This document shows, one piece after another, positions 35,144 to 46,924 of a stretch of DNA of 64,000 nt. The notes below the pieces were generated by a model that did not search any database, was not told where the DNA came from, and saw nothing but the letters and a program-made list of their open reading frames with translations. Origin of the DNA: Pictodentalium vernedei. Lineage: Eukaryota > Mollusca > Scaphopoda > Dentaliida > Dentaliidae. Made by a program: the position numbers and the translations under genes. The stretch lies in assembly GCA_031216915.1 (NCBI GenBank), contig CM062294.1:29155128-29219127 (forward strand). Reading direction: 5' to 3'. Position 1 is the stretch's first letter. Every line of letters starts with the position of its first letter.

Positions 35144-35189
35144 CATAGAATAAAAAAAAAATATAAGCCGTTTCAGTGAATATTATTAA

Positions 35190-35400
35190 TTACACAGTTT
35201 GTTGGTGGCCTATTATGGTATATATGGTGTTAGTTAATTCCATATTGGACTCGAGCGTTACACAGTTTGTTGGTGGCCTAATATGGTATATATGGTGTCA
35301 GTTAATTTCATATTGGACGAGAGCGAACGAAGCTCTCGTCCAATATGAAATTAACTGACACCATATATACCATATTAGGCCACCAACAAACTGTGTAACG
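35190..35400. mobile_element. Foldback with one arm duplicated in tandem
   Basis: The sequence 'cacagtttgttggtggccta' to 'tattggac' occurs twice directly (from about 35191 and 35263) and once inverted (ending near 35397). The apex is 'gagagcgaacgaagctctc'. The second direct copy is the closer match to the inverted arm. Confidence 0.85.
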
Positions 35401-35469
35401 AATATATCTTACCGACTGGTGCATCAATGCATAGAACTAATAACAACAGCGATCAAAATTAAATGAGAG

Positions 35470-35680
35470 AATTCTCACAATGTGTTCACGTGTCTTTGCC
35501 TTATTACAATTTATGGGAGAGTGGCACTCTCCATAAATTGTAACAAGGCAAATTCATACATACCAAACAGTTTCATTTCGAAGGTAACATGACACACATC
35601 CACAGAATATGAAGCCTTTTAAGTTGCCTAACCTGCACTTCAGACCAAATATGGGCTTCCAACACTTAACTTTTCAACTT
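35470..35680. mobile_element. Foldback repeat family E, copy 2
   Basis: 'tttgccttattacaatttat' and 'ataaattgtaacaaggcaaa' meet at 'gggagagtggcactctcc'; followed by 'ccaaatatgggcttccaaca' as in copy 1 at 22735. Confidence 0.75.
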
Positions 35681-36570
35681 GAAGCGTTTATCGGCTGCCG
35701 CCATTTCGAATAATCGGCGTATATTGATGTTGACAGGCAGTATATGGTTTTATATCCAGTCTGCATGTGACGTCTTTGAACCATAGAAATTCCCAGATAC
35801 TTGTAGGAGGTAAGATATAGGGAATTATTGCACATCCATTCAACTTTAAACCCTTGTATTTAACGCAACAACCGCTATGACATAAATGATACTGTATTCA
35901 ATGGGCGATGAACTTTTTCCCAGCATCGTTCATACTAGTTCCTTTCCCATCGAGTCATTAGTTTTGCTTCCAAAAGTTTCCAAATTTCGTTATACAATTA
36001 TCGACAGTCTGTCGCATACATGTAGTGTGAAAATGAAAACGTCCAAAGCAAAATAAAATCGGTTCACAAAAATTAGTTAACCAAAAATGAGATAACATTT
36101 TTTAAAAAAAAACCCGGCCATTTCCATCCAGAACATTAACCCACTCCCGTGGCCGTCTCGTTTTGTGGATCCGTTATATCTAAATTGGTCAACTTTATTT
36201 TGGTAAATCTTCGTACATCTTGACATGCTTCGAACTTCTTTTAAAAATGTATCTCCCAGCTGTTTTGCAAATCTGCACAAATTTGTACTTATATTTTTAC
36301 TAACAGTAATAGCCACCAAATGGTTAGGCGTGAATAGGCACCAGCCGAAAAGAAACAGCGATAGGAATTTCAACAAACACTGGTTCCGAAAAAGGTTGTT
36401 TTGATTTTTCATCGATCCATTTGATCAGTACAGTTTCAGTCAAAACAAACTCTTTACCTTTGTGTTTAAACATCGGAAATAAAATTTGTTTATTTCAATG
36501 AATTTTAATGCATGGGTTGTGTTATAAACACAGAACGCGATAACTAGGAATGGCGGAATCAAATTTCAAA
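35681..36570. other. Spacer, nothing recognised
   Basis: A 111-codon minus-strand frame (36077-36412) has no recognised domain, and I do not call it a gene. Confidence 0.35.
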
Positions 36571-36573
36571 TAT

Positions 36574-36925
36574 TTTCACTCGTTGGAATGGTGTAATCAC
36601 GATTCGCTCTAGCCTACGCCTCGAGCGAAATATGACTACACCATTCCAACTCATTGGATCCACACTTACTACAACTGATAAAATTGTACATATTTGAGAA
36701 ATGGAAATAAATATTGTTTAAACAAAAAGTTTTCACTCGTTGGAATGGCGCAATCATATTTCGCTCGAGCCTACGCCTCGAGCGAAATATGGCTATGCCA
36801 TTCCGACTCGTTATGTAAAACACCCACCGATTCAAACACACATCACATCCTGTCAATTTATCTCATGAGTGCTGACCTGAAAGTTTTATTTTCCACGAGC
36901 GCTTGCGCGAGTGAAAAATAATATT
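36574..36925. repeat. Three short foldbacks in a row
   Basis: At 36574-36655 and 36732-36815, 'ttcactcgttggaatgg' pairs with 'ccattccaactcattgg' (or 'ccattccgactcg') around 'gagcctacgcctcgagcg'. A third at 36880-36925 pairs 'acctgaaagttttattttcc' with 'aaaaataatatttcaggt' around cgagcgcttgcgcgag. Confidence 0.75.
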
Positions 36926-36964
36926 TCAGGTCCACACATAATTCCTGATATTCAGTAAAATATA

Positions 36965-37145
36965 ACAATAACATGTTCTTTTGAGGGCGTTATGGTTCAT
37001 TAACGGCCCTAGAAAAATGATTAACAGCCCGAGGGCCACTTAAAGGCCTGAGACGAAGTCGAGGCTCGTTAATGGTCCCGAGGGCTGTTAATCATTTTTC
37101 GAGGGCCGATGATGTACCATGACGCCCGAAAAGGAATATGTTATT
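36965..37145. mobile_element. Foldback element
   Basis: 'aaaatgattaacagcccgag' and 'ctcgggctgttaatcatttt'-type arms meet around 'cctgagacgaagtcgaggctc', with outer arms 'gagggcgttatggttcatta' and 'gtaccatgacgcccg'. Confidence 0.7.
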
Positions 37146-37701
37146 ACTATTATTACCACTTACCAAAGAACGCCATTTCAAGCCTTCAAATTTCTGGCTT
37201 TCAACTCATTTCTAGATTATCAAGGCCCTCTTCATTTCGCTCGCTGTTTTGAGACATTTTTGATTTAGAAATAGAAGAATCGGATTGTCATCTGTTTATT
37301 TACAAACAAAGGTCAAAGTTCAAAGTTGGATGACTCGAAAATAGGATTGTTGGAATTTGGCTGAAGCGCTTTAACTAAAAACTCACGCCGTTATTTACAA
37401 AATGAGATTATTTATCGTATCAATACTCACCATCACTTTTAAATCCTAAATGAAGTTAATAATCCGAAATAAATAATGGTTTAATCCGTTTTGTTGGAAT
37501 AAATGGACAACAAAATTTCGAGCACATTAGTGTCATTATTCCGGAGCATAAGTTACCCACAATTCTGGGCTAGCGGGCCGTTTTCATTATTAACGCTATT
37601 TTTGCGGGCTGTTATTGAGTCTTATCGTCCACCTCAGATCATTTTAATAACCAACAGAGCGCCCTATAAAGTGGTAATAATAGCAGTTATCCTCCATGAT
37701 A

Positions 37702-37941
37702 TTAACTCTTTACCCAACGCAGACGATATCAAAATTTATTATTTTAAATATAATTTTTTTAAAATTTTCAAAAATTTCAACAAAACCATATCATGTGACC
37801 CCTCGTTGGAACGAGCTCGTTTCAACGAAGGGCCACATGATATGGTTTTGTTGAATTTTTTTTGAAAAATAATATTTTTTCAACGACTGAATTTGCATAT
37901 TACGCGGGCGGACGCGGTCGATTCGTTGGGTAAAGGGTTAA
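37702..37941. mobile_element. TTAA foldback MITE, third family
   Basis: Starts TTAACTCTTTACCCAACG and ends CGTTGGGTAAAGGGTTAA, with hairpin arms 'aaaaccatatcatgtgaccc' and 'ggccacatgatatggttttg' around 'cgttggaacgagctcgtttc'. The 120-codon frame crossing it is an artefact. Confidence 0.88.
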
Positions 37942-38201
37942 GTACTTTGGATGACGAAGACTGAACGCATCGGTTACCAGACCTTATTCTTCTTGTGTCA
38001 ATAAAGCAGAACTTTCAAATAAAGTAAACAGGTGCGGCTCAACATTCCATTGTTCCCATGAAGAAACAGAATTCCGAACAACCCGTTTGCCCAGCTGTTC
38101 CGAATGTACATGTGGCCGAATGTTTTATGAAAATATAAGACATGGAACCCAATACTTTCACAAAAAAACTTTTAATTTTAAAGTTGGTCTATGTGCACCA
38201 A
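37942..38201. other. Short spacer, nothing recognised
   Basis: No gene seen. Confidence 0.3.
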
Positions 38202-38744
38202 CAGGGCTTATATTTCGTCTAAATTTGTGAGAATCTATTTGGATTCTCGTGAAAATGGTTCCGAGAATCCATACCTACTATGAGAGTCCCAGGATTCCAT
38301 GACGCCACCATGGTTGAACCACTGTTGTATACTGGTAACACATGTTAACCTTTTACCCAACACACCTTTTTAATTTTTAAAACTAAGTTTTGATAATTTT
38401 TAAACAATAAATAATAAATAAATGATAAAATAATTAAATGAACAATATTTACCAATAAAAGCTTACAAATATGGCTGTCGTTGGAACCGGCTCAATGAGC
38501 CGGTTCCAATGACAGCCATATTTGTAAGATTTTATTGACAAAGTGTCAGGATATTTCAGGTCATGTTAGCCTTCTATTAGTTAAATTGTTGCCGCTGTGT
38601 TAGTTAAAGGGTTAAATTGACTTCATTTTTTTCACACGAATCCTAGCAGAGGTGCAGCAAGAATCTACATGGATTCTCGCCGGTTTTATTGCGCGAATCT
38701 TTGTGCGAATCGATTCTCGGATTCTCGTCGAAATATAAGCCCTG
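38202..38744. mobile_element. CAGGG-type TIR element, copy 2, with nested TTAA MITE
   Basis: Nearly identical to 24842-25383, flanked by accaa on both sides (5 bp). The nested MITE (38345-38615) is at the same internal position, so the pair moved as a composite or the MITE is now part of the element. Confidence 0.85.
38345..38615. mobile_element. TTAA MITE nested in CAGGG element (copy 2)
   Basis: Same ends and same hairpin (ggaaccggctcaatgagccg) as 24985-25254. Confidence 0.85.
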
Positions 38745-38942
38745 ACCAACAAAACGGCCAATAAGTACAGTACAATCGCCTTTGACTGGTCATATTCCAC
38801 GTGTGGGCAGTGTTTCCCGGTGCCTCATTAATTAATTTTTTTTATCATACCTATAATTAGTGTTTGGAATCTAATATTACTGTGTCCGTGGAAATATTGC
38901 CCACCTGTGGAAAGAGACCAGTCCACGGCGGCTGTACTGTAG

Positions 38943-39509
38943 CAGGGTTCCGGCACCAAACCTCTAATCAAATTTGGGAAATTTCAAGGAGGTTTTTAGT
39001 GCTTTTTCAAGGAATTACAAGGAGAAAAACAGACAAAATTCAAGGATTTCTCAGGAAACATTTTCCACTTGCATCCAAGAGACAGAAAATATAACTCGAC
39101 CCTTTCCCTAAGCTAACGGAAGAAAAACAGCCAGCGCTTTCCATGAAAATCACTGTTTAATCTTTTTATATTTTCATTTTTTGCTTCTGAAACATAGGTT
39201 ATGACTCTCATTTGAACGAGCGTATCACGCTCGTTCCAACAAAAGGTCACAACCTGTGTTTTGGAAAAAATGAAAATGTTCAAATGCACAGTAATTTTTT
39301 TCACAAGTGTCGTCTGCTACTAGGTAAAAGGTAAAAGAATGGACATCAGATGTACAGTATTTTGAAATGGCACACTGTCCATGCATAGCTGACTCCATTT
39401 CCAGGAGTTTCCAGGATGGCCTTCAATATTCAAGGAGTTTCCAGGTCCTTGGGAGGGTGTTTTGAGATTCAAGCACTTTCAATGAATTCAAGGAGGTGTG
39501 GGAACCCTG
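38943..39509. mobile_element. CAGGG-type TIR element, second family, with nested MITE
   Basis: Ends CAGGGTTCCGGCACC and GGTGTGGGAACCCTG, flanked by tgtag on both sides (5 bp). Both subterminal regions are built from 'caaggagtttcc'/'ttcaaggagg' motifs. A worn copy of the 'ggttatgac' MITE lies inside at about 39098-39335. Confidence 0.75.
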
Positions 39510-39631
39510 TGTAGATAGATTGCTGCATGAAAATCACAAATTGACATGTATTGCATGAGATTTCTGCATGGTCTGAAAGATAAAAGAAATTGAAGTCAGG
39601 TAAGAAATAAAAAATGAAATCTGATAAAAAA

Positions 39632-41570
39632 AACAAGAGGCCTCACGAGGCCTGAAGCGCTCATATTGAACAGAACACAATATAAACAGAGTCCAAGAAT
39701 GAGTCTACATTAAGCAATCCATCTCCATAGGCTACACTGTCAATCCTTGAGTCCCTCAGGAGTGACAAAAATAATCCGGGCATCATGCCTTTTCTTCAGT
39801 TGATCATAATGTAAAATGTAGAGCTTCCCTATGAAGCCCCTTGATACAACCGATGTGGATTAATCTTAGTTATACACCTCCAGAGGGTACTGAATACAAA
39901 ATTTTTAATTTTCCAGCAAAATGGCTAATTCCGGCTCCCATTGGAAGTCCAAATATTAACCCAGCAACTCAATTTGAACACAGTTGAATCTGACTTCCCT
40001 AGAGATGTTGTGTACCAAATGTGAAAGCATTCTGACTGTTGGATCTGAAGAAGAGAAATTTTAAAGAAATTTCTTCATATTGCACTAAGTTAAAAAAAAT
40101 ATTATCCTATGGATCCGATTTGAACAAACTTTAATCTGACCCCCCCCCCCCCCCACCCCCTCCCCTAGAGATGTTGTATACCAAATACAAAAGCATTCTG
40201 AATAGTGGATCTGAAGAAGAAGATTTTTGAAGAAATTCCCTCATATTGTACGAAGTTAAATTTCTGGTTTCCATATGGAGCCCAAATATTAACCCAGGCA
40301 CTCAAATTGAACAAACTGGAATCTGACCACCATGGAGGTGTTGTATACCAAATATGAAAGCATTCCGACTGGTGGATCTGAAGAAGAAGATTTTTAAAGA
40401 AATTTCCTCATATCGCACTAAGTAAAAATTTGGGCTACTGTAGTGAGCCCAAATATATACCTAGGGATCTGATTTGAACAAACTTGAATCTGACCCCCCT
40501 AGAGATGTTGCATACCAAATATGAAAGCATTCTGCCTGGTGGATCTGAAGAAGAAGATTTTTAAAAATTATCCCCCATATTGAACAAAGTTAAAATGTGG
40601 GCTTCCATAGGAAGCCCAAATATTAACCTATGAACTTGGTTTGAACAATCTTGAATCTGACCCTCATAACAATGATGTATATCAAACAATAAAAGATTCT
40701 GACTGGTGGTTCTGAAGAAGAAGATTTTTTAAAGAATATTCCCCTGTACAAAATTTGGGCTCCAGTATTGAGCCCAAAAATGAACGAGTGGACTTTATTT
40801 TAACAAACTTGTATCTGACCCCATTATGAATGCTGTTTACCGAATATCAAAAGATTCTGGTGAGTGATTCTGGAGAAAAGATTTTTTTGAATTTTTGCAA
40901 CTATGCTGATTCAGCATTTTTTCGATGCCCATTACAGAACACCCTAACATAACTGATGGCATATTTTTTTTACCATTCAGTTCTACTTGTCCTAAGGATA
41001 CTTCATACCAAACAACAGCTCTCTGTTCCGTGAGGTTTTGGAAATATGGGCGTTAGAATATATTTCGATTTTTAGCTGCCAGGGTTCCCATGGGGATGCA
41101 GGAATTTTTTTTTTTGGCATGGGTCAAGTACTTGTGACCCAATAATATTACATACCAAATTTGGTTCAAACCGAACCATCGGTTCAGAAAATAGAAATTT
41201 GGGGCAGGGCCAAAAATCTTACCCCTCCCATTGCAAAGCCAAATATTGCTTCACGAACTTCGTTTGAACAAACTTGATTCTACACCTCAAAAGTAACCTC
41301 CATAGCAAATATCAAGTCATTGTACACACTGGTTCATGAGAAGAAGATTTTAAAAATATTTTGGAGCTTTTTCCCCCCACTCCCTCTGTATGGGGCTGGG
41401 CATGTTGAGTTGAACAGAAATGCAATGCTCCTTTTGGACCACCACTCACACAAACTTTCACTTGAATTGGCCCAGTGGCTTTGGAGAAGACCAAAACATG
41501 GTGTTGACGAACGACGGACGGAGAGTGATGAGATTAGCTCAGCTTGACTTTGTCAAGATGAGCTAAAAAA
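39632..41570. repeat. 1.9-kb dispersed repeat of diverged tandem units
   Basis: Opens with 'acaagaggcctcacgaggcc' and closes with GACGGACGGAGAGTGATGAG, 'gtcaagatgagctaaaaa'. Inside, a block of ~170-200 bp with 'gaacaaacttgaatctgacc', 'ataccaaatatgaaagcatt' and 'ggtggatctgaagaagaaga' is repeated about six times (39.95-40.87 kb). The open/close motifs resemble a repeat widespread in bivalves (recollection). No protein coded. Confidence 0.75.
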
Positions 41571-41581
41571 CCCTGAAAAAT

Positions 41582-41600
41582 CCCCCCCCCCCCCCCCCCC
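41582..41600. repeat. Poly-C run
   Basis: About 19 C followed by A-rich sequence. Confidence 0.8.
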
Positions 41601-41763
41601 CACAAAAAAAAAAACTTGTAATATGGAAAATACTGAATTCTGGGGAAACAGTGGTCGACTATTTAATTGTAACAAGAACATCAAATTTAGTCCTGTATTT
41701 TGTATAAGTGAAAGGCGTGCGGCTTAAACGCTTCTGGCCCACCCGACAGTAAGGCCGCCGTGG

Positions 41764-41835
41764 ACTTGGCACTTTCCCTGGGTAGGCACTTTCCCTGTGT
41801 GGGCACTTTCCCTGGGTGGGCACTTTCCAGGGACA
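41764..41835. repeat. ~18-bp tandem repeat, four units
   Basis: 'ggcactttccctgggtgg'-type units, repeated four times. Confidence 0.75.
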
Positions 41836-41844
41836 CAATGATAT

Positions 41845-41950
41845 TAGACACTAATTATAAAAATAATCATCAGAAAATTTAATTAATGAAGCACTGGGGG
41901 AACCCGGTGCTTCATTAATTAAAATTTTGATAATTTTTATTAATACATAA
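41845..41950. repeat. Foldback
   Basis: 'aaaatttaattaatgaagca' pairs with 'tgcttcattaattaaaattt' around 'ctgggggaacccgg'. Confidence 0.75.
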
Positions 41951-41989
41951 TGTACCTGGTAAACGCAGGTATTGACGCCGCCACCCATG

Positions 41990-42880
41990 CGTGTGTTACG
42001 ACCTGTCCACGGCAACTGTACTGTACATCTTAGCTGAACAGTATTATGCAGAAAACAGGAATCCAGAACACGATCTTATAAAAATTAAGGAAAATCCTGT
42101 TGATGCAAGAACTGTTCAAAATTCTGAAAAAATGTTTCATTTACATGATATTAATGAAATCAGATATGGGAATAGTCGGCAGAAAATCTCTCCGTTTCAC
42201 TTTACAAATGTCCTGGAGTGTAAATGTAGAGAGATGTCAGTATCCAGGGCATCCACAACACCTGGTCCCAGAATGCCACCCAGAAAGTTCAATCGCTCAG
42301 TATATCCAGCATGATTAAAATGGCGTGGCTAATTCAATGATTTCCATGGCGGCAAAAAGTTCTCACAGGCGGGTTGGTAGTTGAGAGATATGCGAGTCGG
42401 GCCAGCATTTATCTACGAAAAATCGGCAAGACCACAGTAAAAGTTGCAGCTGTCAGCCCGGCTTTTATTAACTGGTTGAGTGCTGGAAGCCACTATCAGG
42501 GCATTGAGAAAAATGAGGTTACTGGAGCAAAAGCCAACATTTTCCCTGCTCACATTTCAAATTCAGTCAAATATTTTGTTTTATATAAATTTGCTTTATT
42601 TACAAATTATTGGAGTGCTGTAGGCACTCTTCAATAATTTGTAAAAAAAAAAAATTTTTTTGAATAACAAATTTGGGCCACCCAAAATTATCCATCATTC
42701 AACCAGTTCCTGTCATGGCTTTTTGGTCATTGTTAACTTCTTGTCTGAATAGTCCCCCCCCCCCCCCCCCCCCCCCCCAAAAAAAAGTATAGATACACAT
42801 AGGTACGAACAATCGGGTAACTTGTGTTATGGACCTCGAGTTACCCCACCTATCTTCAGATAGTTCCGGGCCTAGTAATA
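41990..42880. other. Spacer with a foldback (42590-42645) and a ~25-bp poly-C run (42754-42778)
   Basis: Frames at 41991-42314 and 42374-42637 carry no domain I recognise and no splice or start context, so they are not called. Confidence 0.35.
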
Positions 42881-43310
42881 CAGTAGAATCCTCTTAATTG
42901 AATATCCATTTTGCCAGTGAAAATTATTCAATTAACAGGAGTATACAATTAACAGGGATTTGGCCAATTTCTTGTGTTCTGGAGATAAACTGAGCATTTA
43001 TTCTATTATATCTTGTTTGATAGAGCTCATAGAGCTCTGTCAAACAAGATATAATAGAATAAATGCCTGTATTGGATGTAGTGGGGCCAAAAAGGTTGAT
43101 AAATAAGGGGAATTTGGTGCGTGTCACAGTAATTTTTTCGACATATTACAAAAATTTATAACCAATTGACAGGAGTTTACCCTACAACCCATATGCAATT
43201 AACAGATCAAATTTGGACTGAAGGTATGGTAAATGGTTTTGTGCTTGAAAATTATATTCAATTAACAGGGATATACAACTAAAAGATATCCAATTAAGTG
43301 GGCTCCACTG
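42881..43310. mobile_element. 430-bp TA-target MITE, pogo/Tigger-like ends, with foldback
   Basis: Ends CAGTAGAATCCTCTTAATTG and 'caattaagtgggctccactg', flanked by TA on both sides. Contains repeated 'caattaacaggg' motifs and an inner hairpin ('tattatatcttgtttgatag' and 'gtcaaacaagatataataga' around gagctcatagagctc) near 43005-43070. The end sequence resembles pogo/Tigger elements (inference). A partial copy lies at 55043-55155. Confidence 0.8.
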
Positions 43311-43319
43311 TACTATCGA

Positions 43320-43865
43320 TTCATCACTTATTCTTGGAAAGCTCTCTTTGAGAGCTTGGAAAATTCCTTGCCCGGTGTCTTATTACAAGCTTAGATGTGA
43401 GTCTTCCAGAGAAGACGTGTGTCGCCTGGCGTTTCAGACAGAATTTTAAGTGGAAAAGGGGCATAACTCTGGAAAAAATACAGCGGATCCAAAAATGAAA
43501 TAGGAGGTGCACAATGCCATTATGTGATAAAGAATCACTGAAAGTTTCATCAAAATCCATTCATAGGTTAAAGAGGAGTGGCAGATAAGAGAAAGTGTGA
43601 CGCGGATGGCGTGGACGACGACGCGGACAACGCAAGACGACGGGGCATAACTCTGGAAAAAATACAGTGGATCAAAAAATAAAATAGGAGGTGCACAATG
43701 CCATTATGTGATAAAGAATCACTGAAAGTTTCATCAAAATCCATTCATAGGTTTAAGAGGAGTGGCGGATAAGAGAAAGTGTGACGCGGACGACACGGAC
43801 GACAACGCGGACGACGCAAGACGACAAAAGTAATCCCTATATGTCGCTGCCCACTTCGTGGGGCG
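43320..43865. repeat. Dispersed repeat with two tandem units of about 196 bp
   Basis: 'ggggcataactctggaaaaa' through 'gagaaagtgtgacgcgga' occurs twice, each ending in GACG-rich sequence, then 'gctgcccacttcgtggggcg'. Same general form as 32066 and 53520. Confidence 0.8.
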
Positions 43866-44399
43866 GCAACACAATGAGGGATAAAATAAGCTGCGAGCAG
43901 GCATTTTACATCAAACAGTAAATTTAGAATTATTGTACTGAGAAGGGACTATCACGCTGACCATACTATAAGTTAATGATTGAATTTGAGATCCATTTAG
44001 TAATTAATAAATATTAATAAACATGTATATATATATATAAATCCATACAATTGCAATAACATTTAAGAAAAAATCATAATTCTTTCATTATTTTTTTTTT
44101 AAAAATACTTCATTTTCATTACAAAAAGCATGACTCTTACTGCTAAAATAGTCAGATACTTGATAGATCTAAAACATTTATTACTCACCTGAATACAGGC
44201 ACCACTGGCACCACCCCAACACCGCAGTTTTGGGGTATATAACTGTAAGATAAATAGAAGGACAGGAAGGTATCACACGATAGAGGTTCTCCAAGAAGCT
44301 ATTGAAGGTTAATATGGCGAAATACACTAAAATTGATTGAAATCAAAGGAGAAGTACACAAATTAAGAATTCTTGTCCACATATCCCGATAAATTCAGT
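43866..44399. other. AT-rich spacer, nothing recognised
   Basis: No gene or repeat structure seen. Confidence 0.35.
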
Positions 44400-45410
44400 C
44401 TTGGTTGATCAGAAAGCCTTGGACATATAGCCATGGCAAAGGGTACACTCAACATCCAAGTCATATGATATCGTACAACATCCAGGGTATAAGCGCATGC
44501 AAAACATCGCGGCTATACAGTTAAAACTAAAAGTCCTGTCCTGAAATGCGCACAAATAGCACGTCGATATGCGCATTAATCTCCACGATATGACCATAGT
44601 AAGGCTATCAAATTCTGTTCATATGGCTTGTGCACAAGCAATGTTTCAGCCAATGGACCTCCGGGTAACCCGGAGGTCCATTGGCAGAAACATTGCATGT
44701 GTTTGCTATGAGTAACCAGGAGAACCTGCCGTGCTTCGGATGTCATTCGATATGGCAATTGCGCGCAATTCCAACGCGCAATTAAGCCTAGATAAGCTCA
44801 CATTTTGTGACAGGACTTCTAGTTTTAACTGCATGGTTTAAACGAAAGCTTTCTGTGTTTGCTCTCCATCGACATAAAAATCAAACCTCAAAATAGTCAT
44901 AAATATCATCAGATTTCCGACAATTCGGTCATATTTTGTTGTTATAAATTAAATAGCCGAATAATTAAAGGAAACAACTTGAAAAAAAATAAATAAAAGG
45001 CAAATATCGTCCCCTCAGTTCAAATGTGCTCTATGTGCCAGTAGGCACACAGAACACATTGGAATGCGGCGGATGATGTTAACAAAATACTGTTCACTCC
45101 TTTCCTTAATGACCCAAGGGATGTAACTCTATCTGCTGTCTTCTGTATTTGTAAACACAAAACCATTATTCATGAATTTGGTCCAACTGATCGTGCAGCG
45201 TGAGAAACACATCCACAAATTTTTCTCCACTGTTTCTATTGTGTTTCAAACAGGACATAAACGTTATCTCCATCAACATGTATGGTTTATGGAGATTTAA
45301 TACCTGGATGTCTCATTTAAACACCTCGACTGCGGCTCGTTGTTTAAAACCCAACACCCAGGTATTAAATCTCCATATACCATACAAGTTGAGGGAGATA
45401 ACTAATAATG
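44400..45410. repeat. Interspersed repeat family D, copy 2 (inverted relative to copy 1)
   Basis: Reverse-complement match to 20940-21560, including the foldback (about 45270-45400: 'ttaatacctggatgtctcat' and 'cccaggtattaaatctcc'). It is longer because a TIR element (44518-44831) has inserted into it. Confidence 0.75.
44518..44831. mobile_element. 314-bp TIR element nested in repeat D
   Basis: Ends CAGTTAAAACTAAAAGTCCT and 'aggacttctagttttaactg' are inverted (one-base differences). The centre 'gccaatggacctccgggtaa' pairs with 'cccggaggtccattggc'. Copy 1 of repeat D lacks it at the matching site. Target duplication not clear. Confidence 0.7.
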
Positions 45411-45440
45411 TAAAACAATGTAAGAGTTTAGACAATCGTT

Positions 45441-45590
45441 TACACCTGTGCTGCCAACTGGAGAGGACTCCCACCCCAAGCGCCGGTTACCGCATCCTAT
45501 TTTATCAGAGAAAAAAAAACAGAATTTGTTTATCACAGTAAACAGCCAACACTGGCGGCCCCACTTCCTGTGGTTCTTGTGATGAGACCA
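45441..45590 (-). mobile_element. SINE-like family C fragment
   Basis: 'caccccaagcgccggttacc', 'tattttatcagag' and 'gtttatcacagtaaacagcc' match the family C body at 22.1 and 29.05 kb. No tail. Confidence 0.55.
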
Positions 45591-45766
45591 ACACATTAAA
45601 ATATCAAGAGATCATCAGTAAACAAAGGGCAACAACTCCATAATTTTTAACAAAACATAATGGGTTTCAAACATATTTAAGACATTTAAAAGAAAAAATA
45701 GTGTATAAAAATTTATTAACATCTGATAACTATAAAGAGTGCTCCATGTATTAAATAAATAGAGAG

Positions 45767-46020
45767 TAATCGCTTGACTGGTTACGTGAAATAATTCATG
45801 AGAGGTGGGGGACATTGTACAAACACAAGTATAGATGCGGTATTTGAAGATATAGAGAGTAATTGCTTGACTGGACTGGTTCGTGAAATAATTCATGAGA
45901 GGTGAGGGACGTTGTACAAACACGAGAGTGCGAATGTGCCTGAGTGTTTTACAATATAGTCCCTCGCCTCGAATGAATTATTTCACGTAACCAGTAGAGT
46001 CAAGCGATTACTCTGTTTAT
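45767..46020. mobile_element. Foldback with one arm duplicated in tandem, second case
   Basis: 'gagagtaatcgcttgactgg' to 'acattgtacaaacac' occurs twice directly (near 45763 and 45850), and its inverted copy ('gtgaaataattcatg' against 'catgaattatttcac', 'gagtcaagcgattactct') follows near 45955-46015. Confidence 0.75.
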
Positions 46021-46051
46021 TACTTTTCATTATTAATGATAATTATATTAT

Positions 46052-46924
46052 TTAACCCTTTACCTAACGTAACGATAAAAAATGGCCAGCGTCATTCTCA
46101 AAACTCGCCAATTAATTTTCATTATTTTTTTCATTTTTTGTCTCTAAAACATAGGTTATGACCCCTCATTGGAATGTGCTCGTTCCAATGAGGGGTCATA
46201 ACCTGTGTTTTTGAGACAAAAAATGAAAAAAGTTATGCAAGTCTTTTTTTTGCAAGTGTCGTCTGCCTTTCATGTTAGGTACACTACTGCACAAGCGACC
46301 ATTACATGAATATCCTAGGTCCGAGGTGAGACAAAAGTATCAAACCCACCCGATATTACACGGACAATGAACACAATAATTAAATTGGACAAGACATTTG
46401 GAGTGAAAGGGATTAACTCGAGAGAGCGTAATCCCGGCATTAATTGTGAAATAGATTAGACCAAATAAACTACTGCATGTTGATGTCACAGAACATCAGA
46501 ATGATAACCAGTCATCAATAATTTTCTGAATCATATTTATGTATGTTTGTGTCGAAATGTTGCAATTTGTCAGAATTTTAAAAAAATTCTTTCTGATTAA
46601 AAACGTAAATATTTTATGAGTGTTGGTAAACGTCATTTCGTCGAGTTGAGATTGTTGAGTTATACATATATTTCAATCACAAAATTGTGAGAGTCGTGCA
46701 AAATACTACAATAAGTACATCCTTTTTGTTCAGGTGCCCTAGAAATTAATTACAGCTGTAATCTGTTCGACCGTGAATCACGACGATTTTAATATTGTGT
46801 CGGGTATGGACTCCAGAAACAATCGCCAATATTAGTAGGCGACTTCTCTTAGATCTTGAGTGAAGATATCATGGACCTGGGATATTCATGTCATGGTCGC
46901 TTGAACAGTAGTGTAAAAGATTAA
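46052..46924. mobile_element. TTAA foldback MITE interrupted by a TA-target element
   Basis: TTAACCCTTTACCTAACGTA at the left, hairpin core near 46150-46205, and the right terminal repeat split: 'catgttaggta' before the insert and 'taaaagattaa' after it (46914-46924). Removing the insert gives ggtaaaagattaa, matching the normal end ggtaaagggttaa with two changes. Confidence 0.85.
46282..46913. mobile_element. 632-bp TA-target TIR element inserted in the MITE
   Basis: Ends CACTACTGCACAAGCGACC and GGTCGCTTGAACAGTAGTG, with arms extending through 'atgaatatcctaggtcc' and 'ggacctgggatattcat'. TA lies on both sides. TA target suggests the Tc1/mariner superfamily. No transposase frame. Confidence 0.85.

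Noticed and set aside
36077-36412. 111-codon minus-strand ORF
   Set aside because: No recognisable domain, AT-rich, no splice or start context; likely chance.
37503-37865. 120-codon plus-strand ORF
   Set aside because: Its second half is the TTAA MITE hairpin.
41991-42637. Two neighbouring plus-strand ORFs (107 and 87 codons)
   Set aside because: No domain recognised; the second runs into a foldback. Not enough to call a gene.
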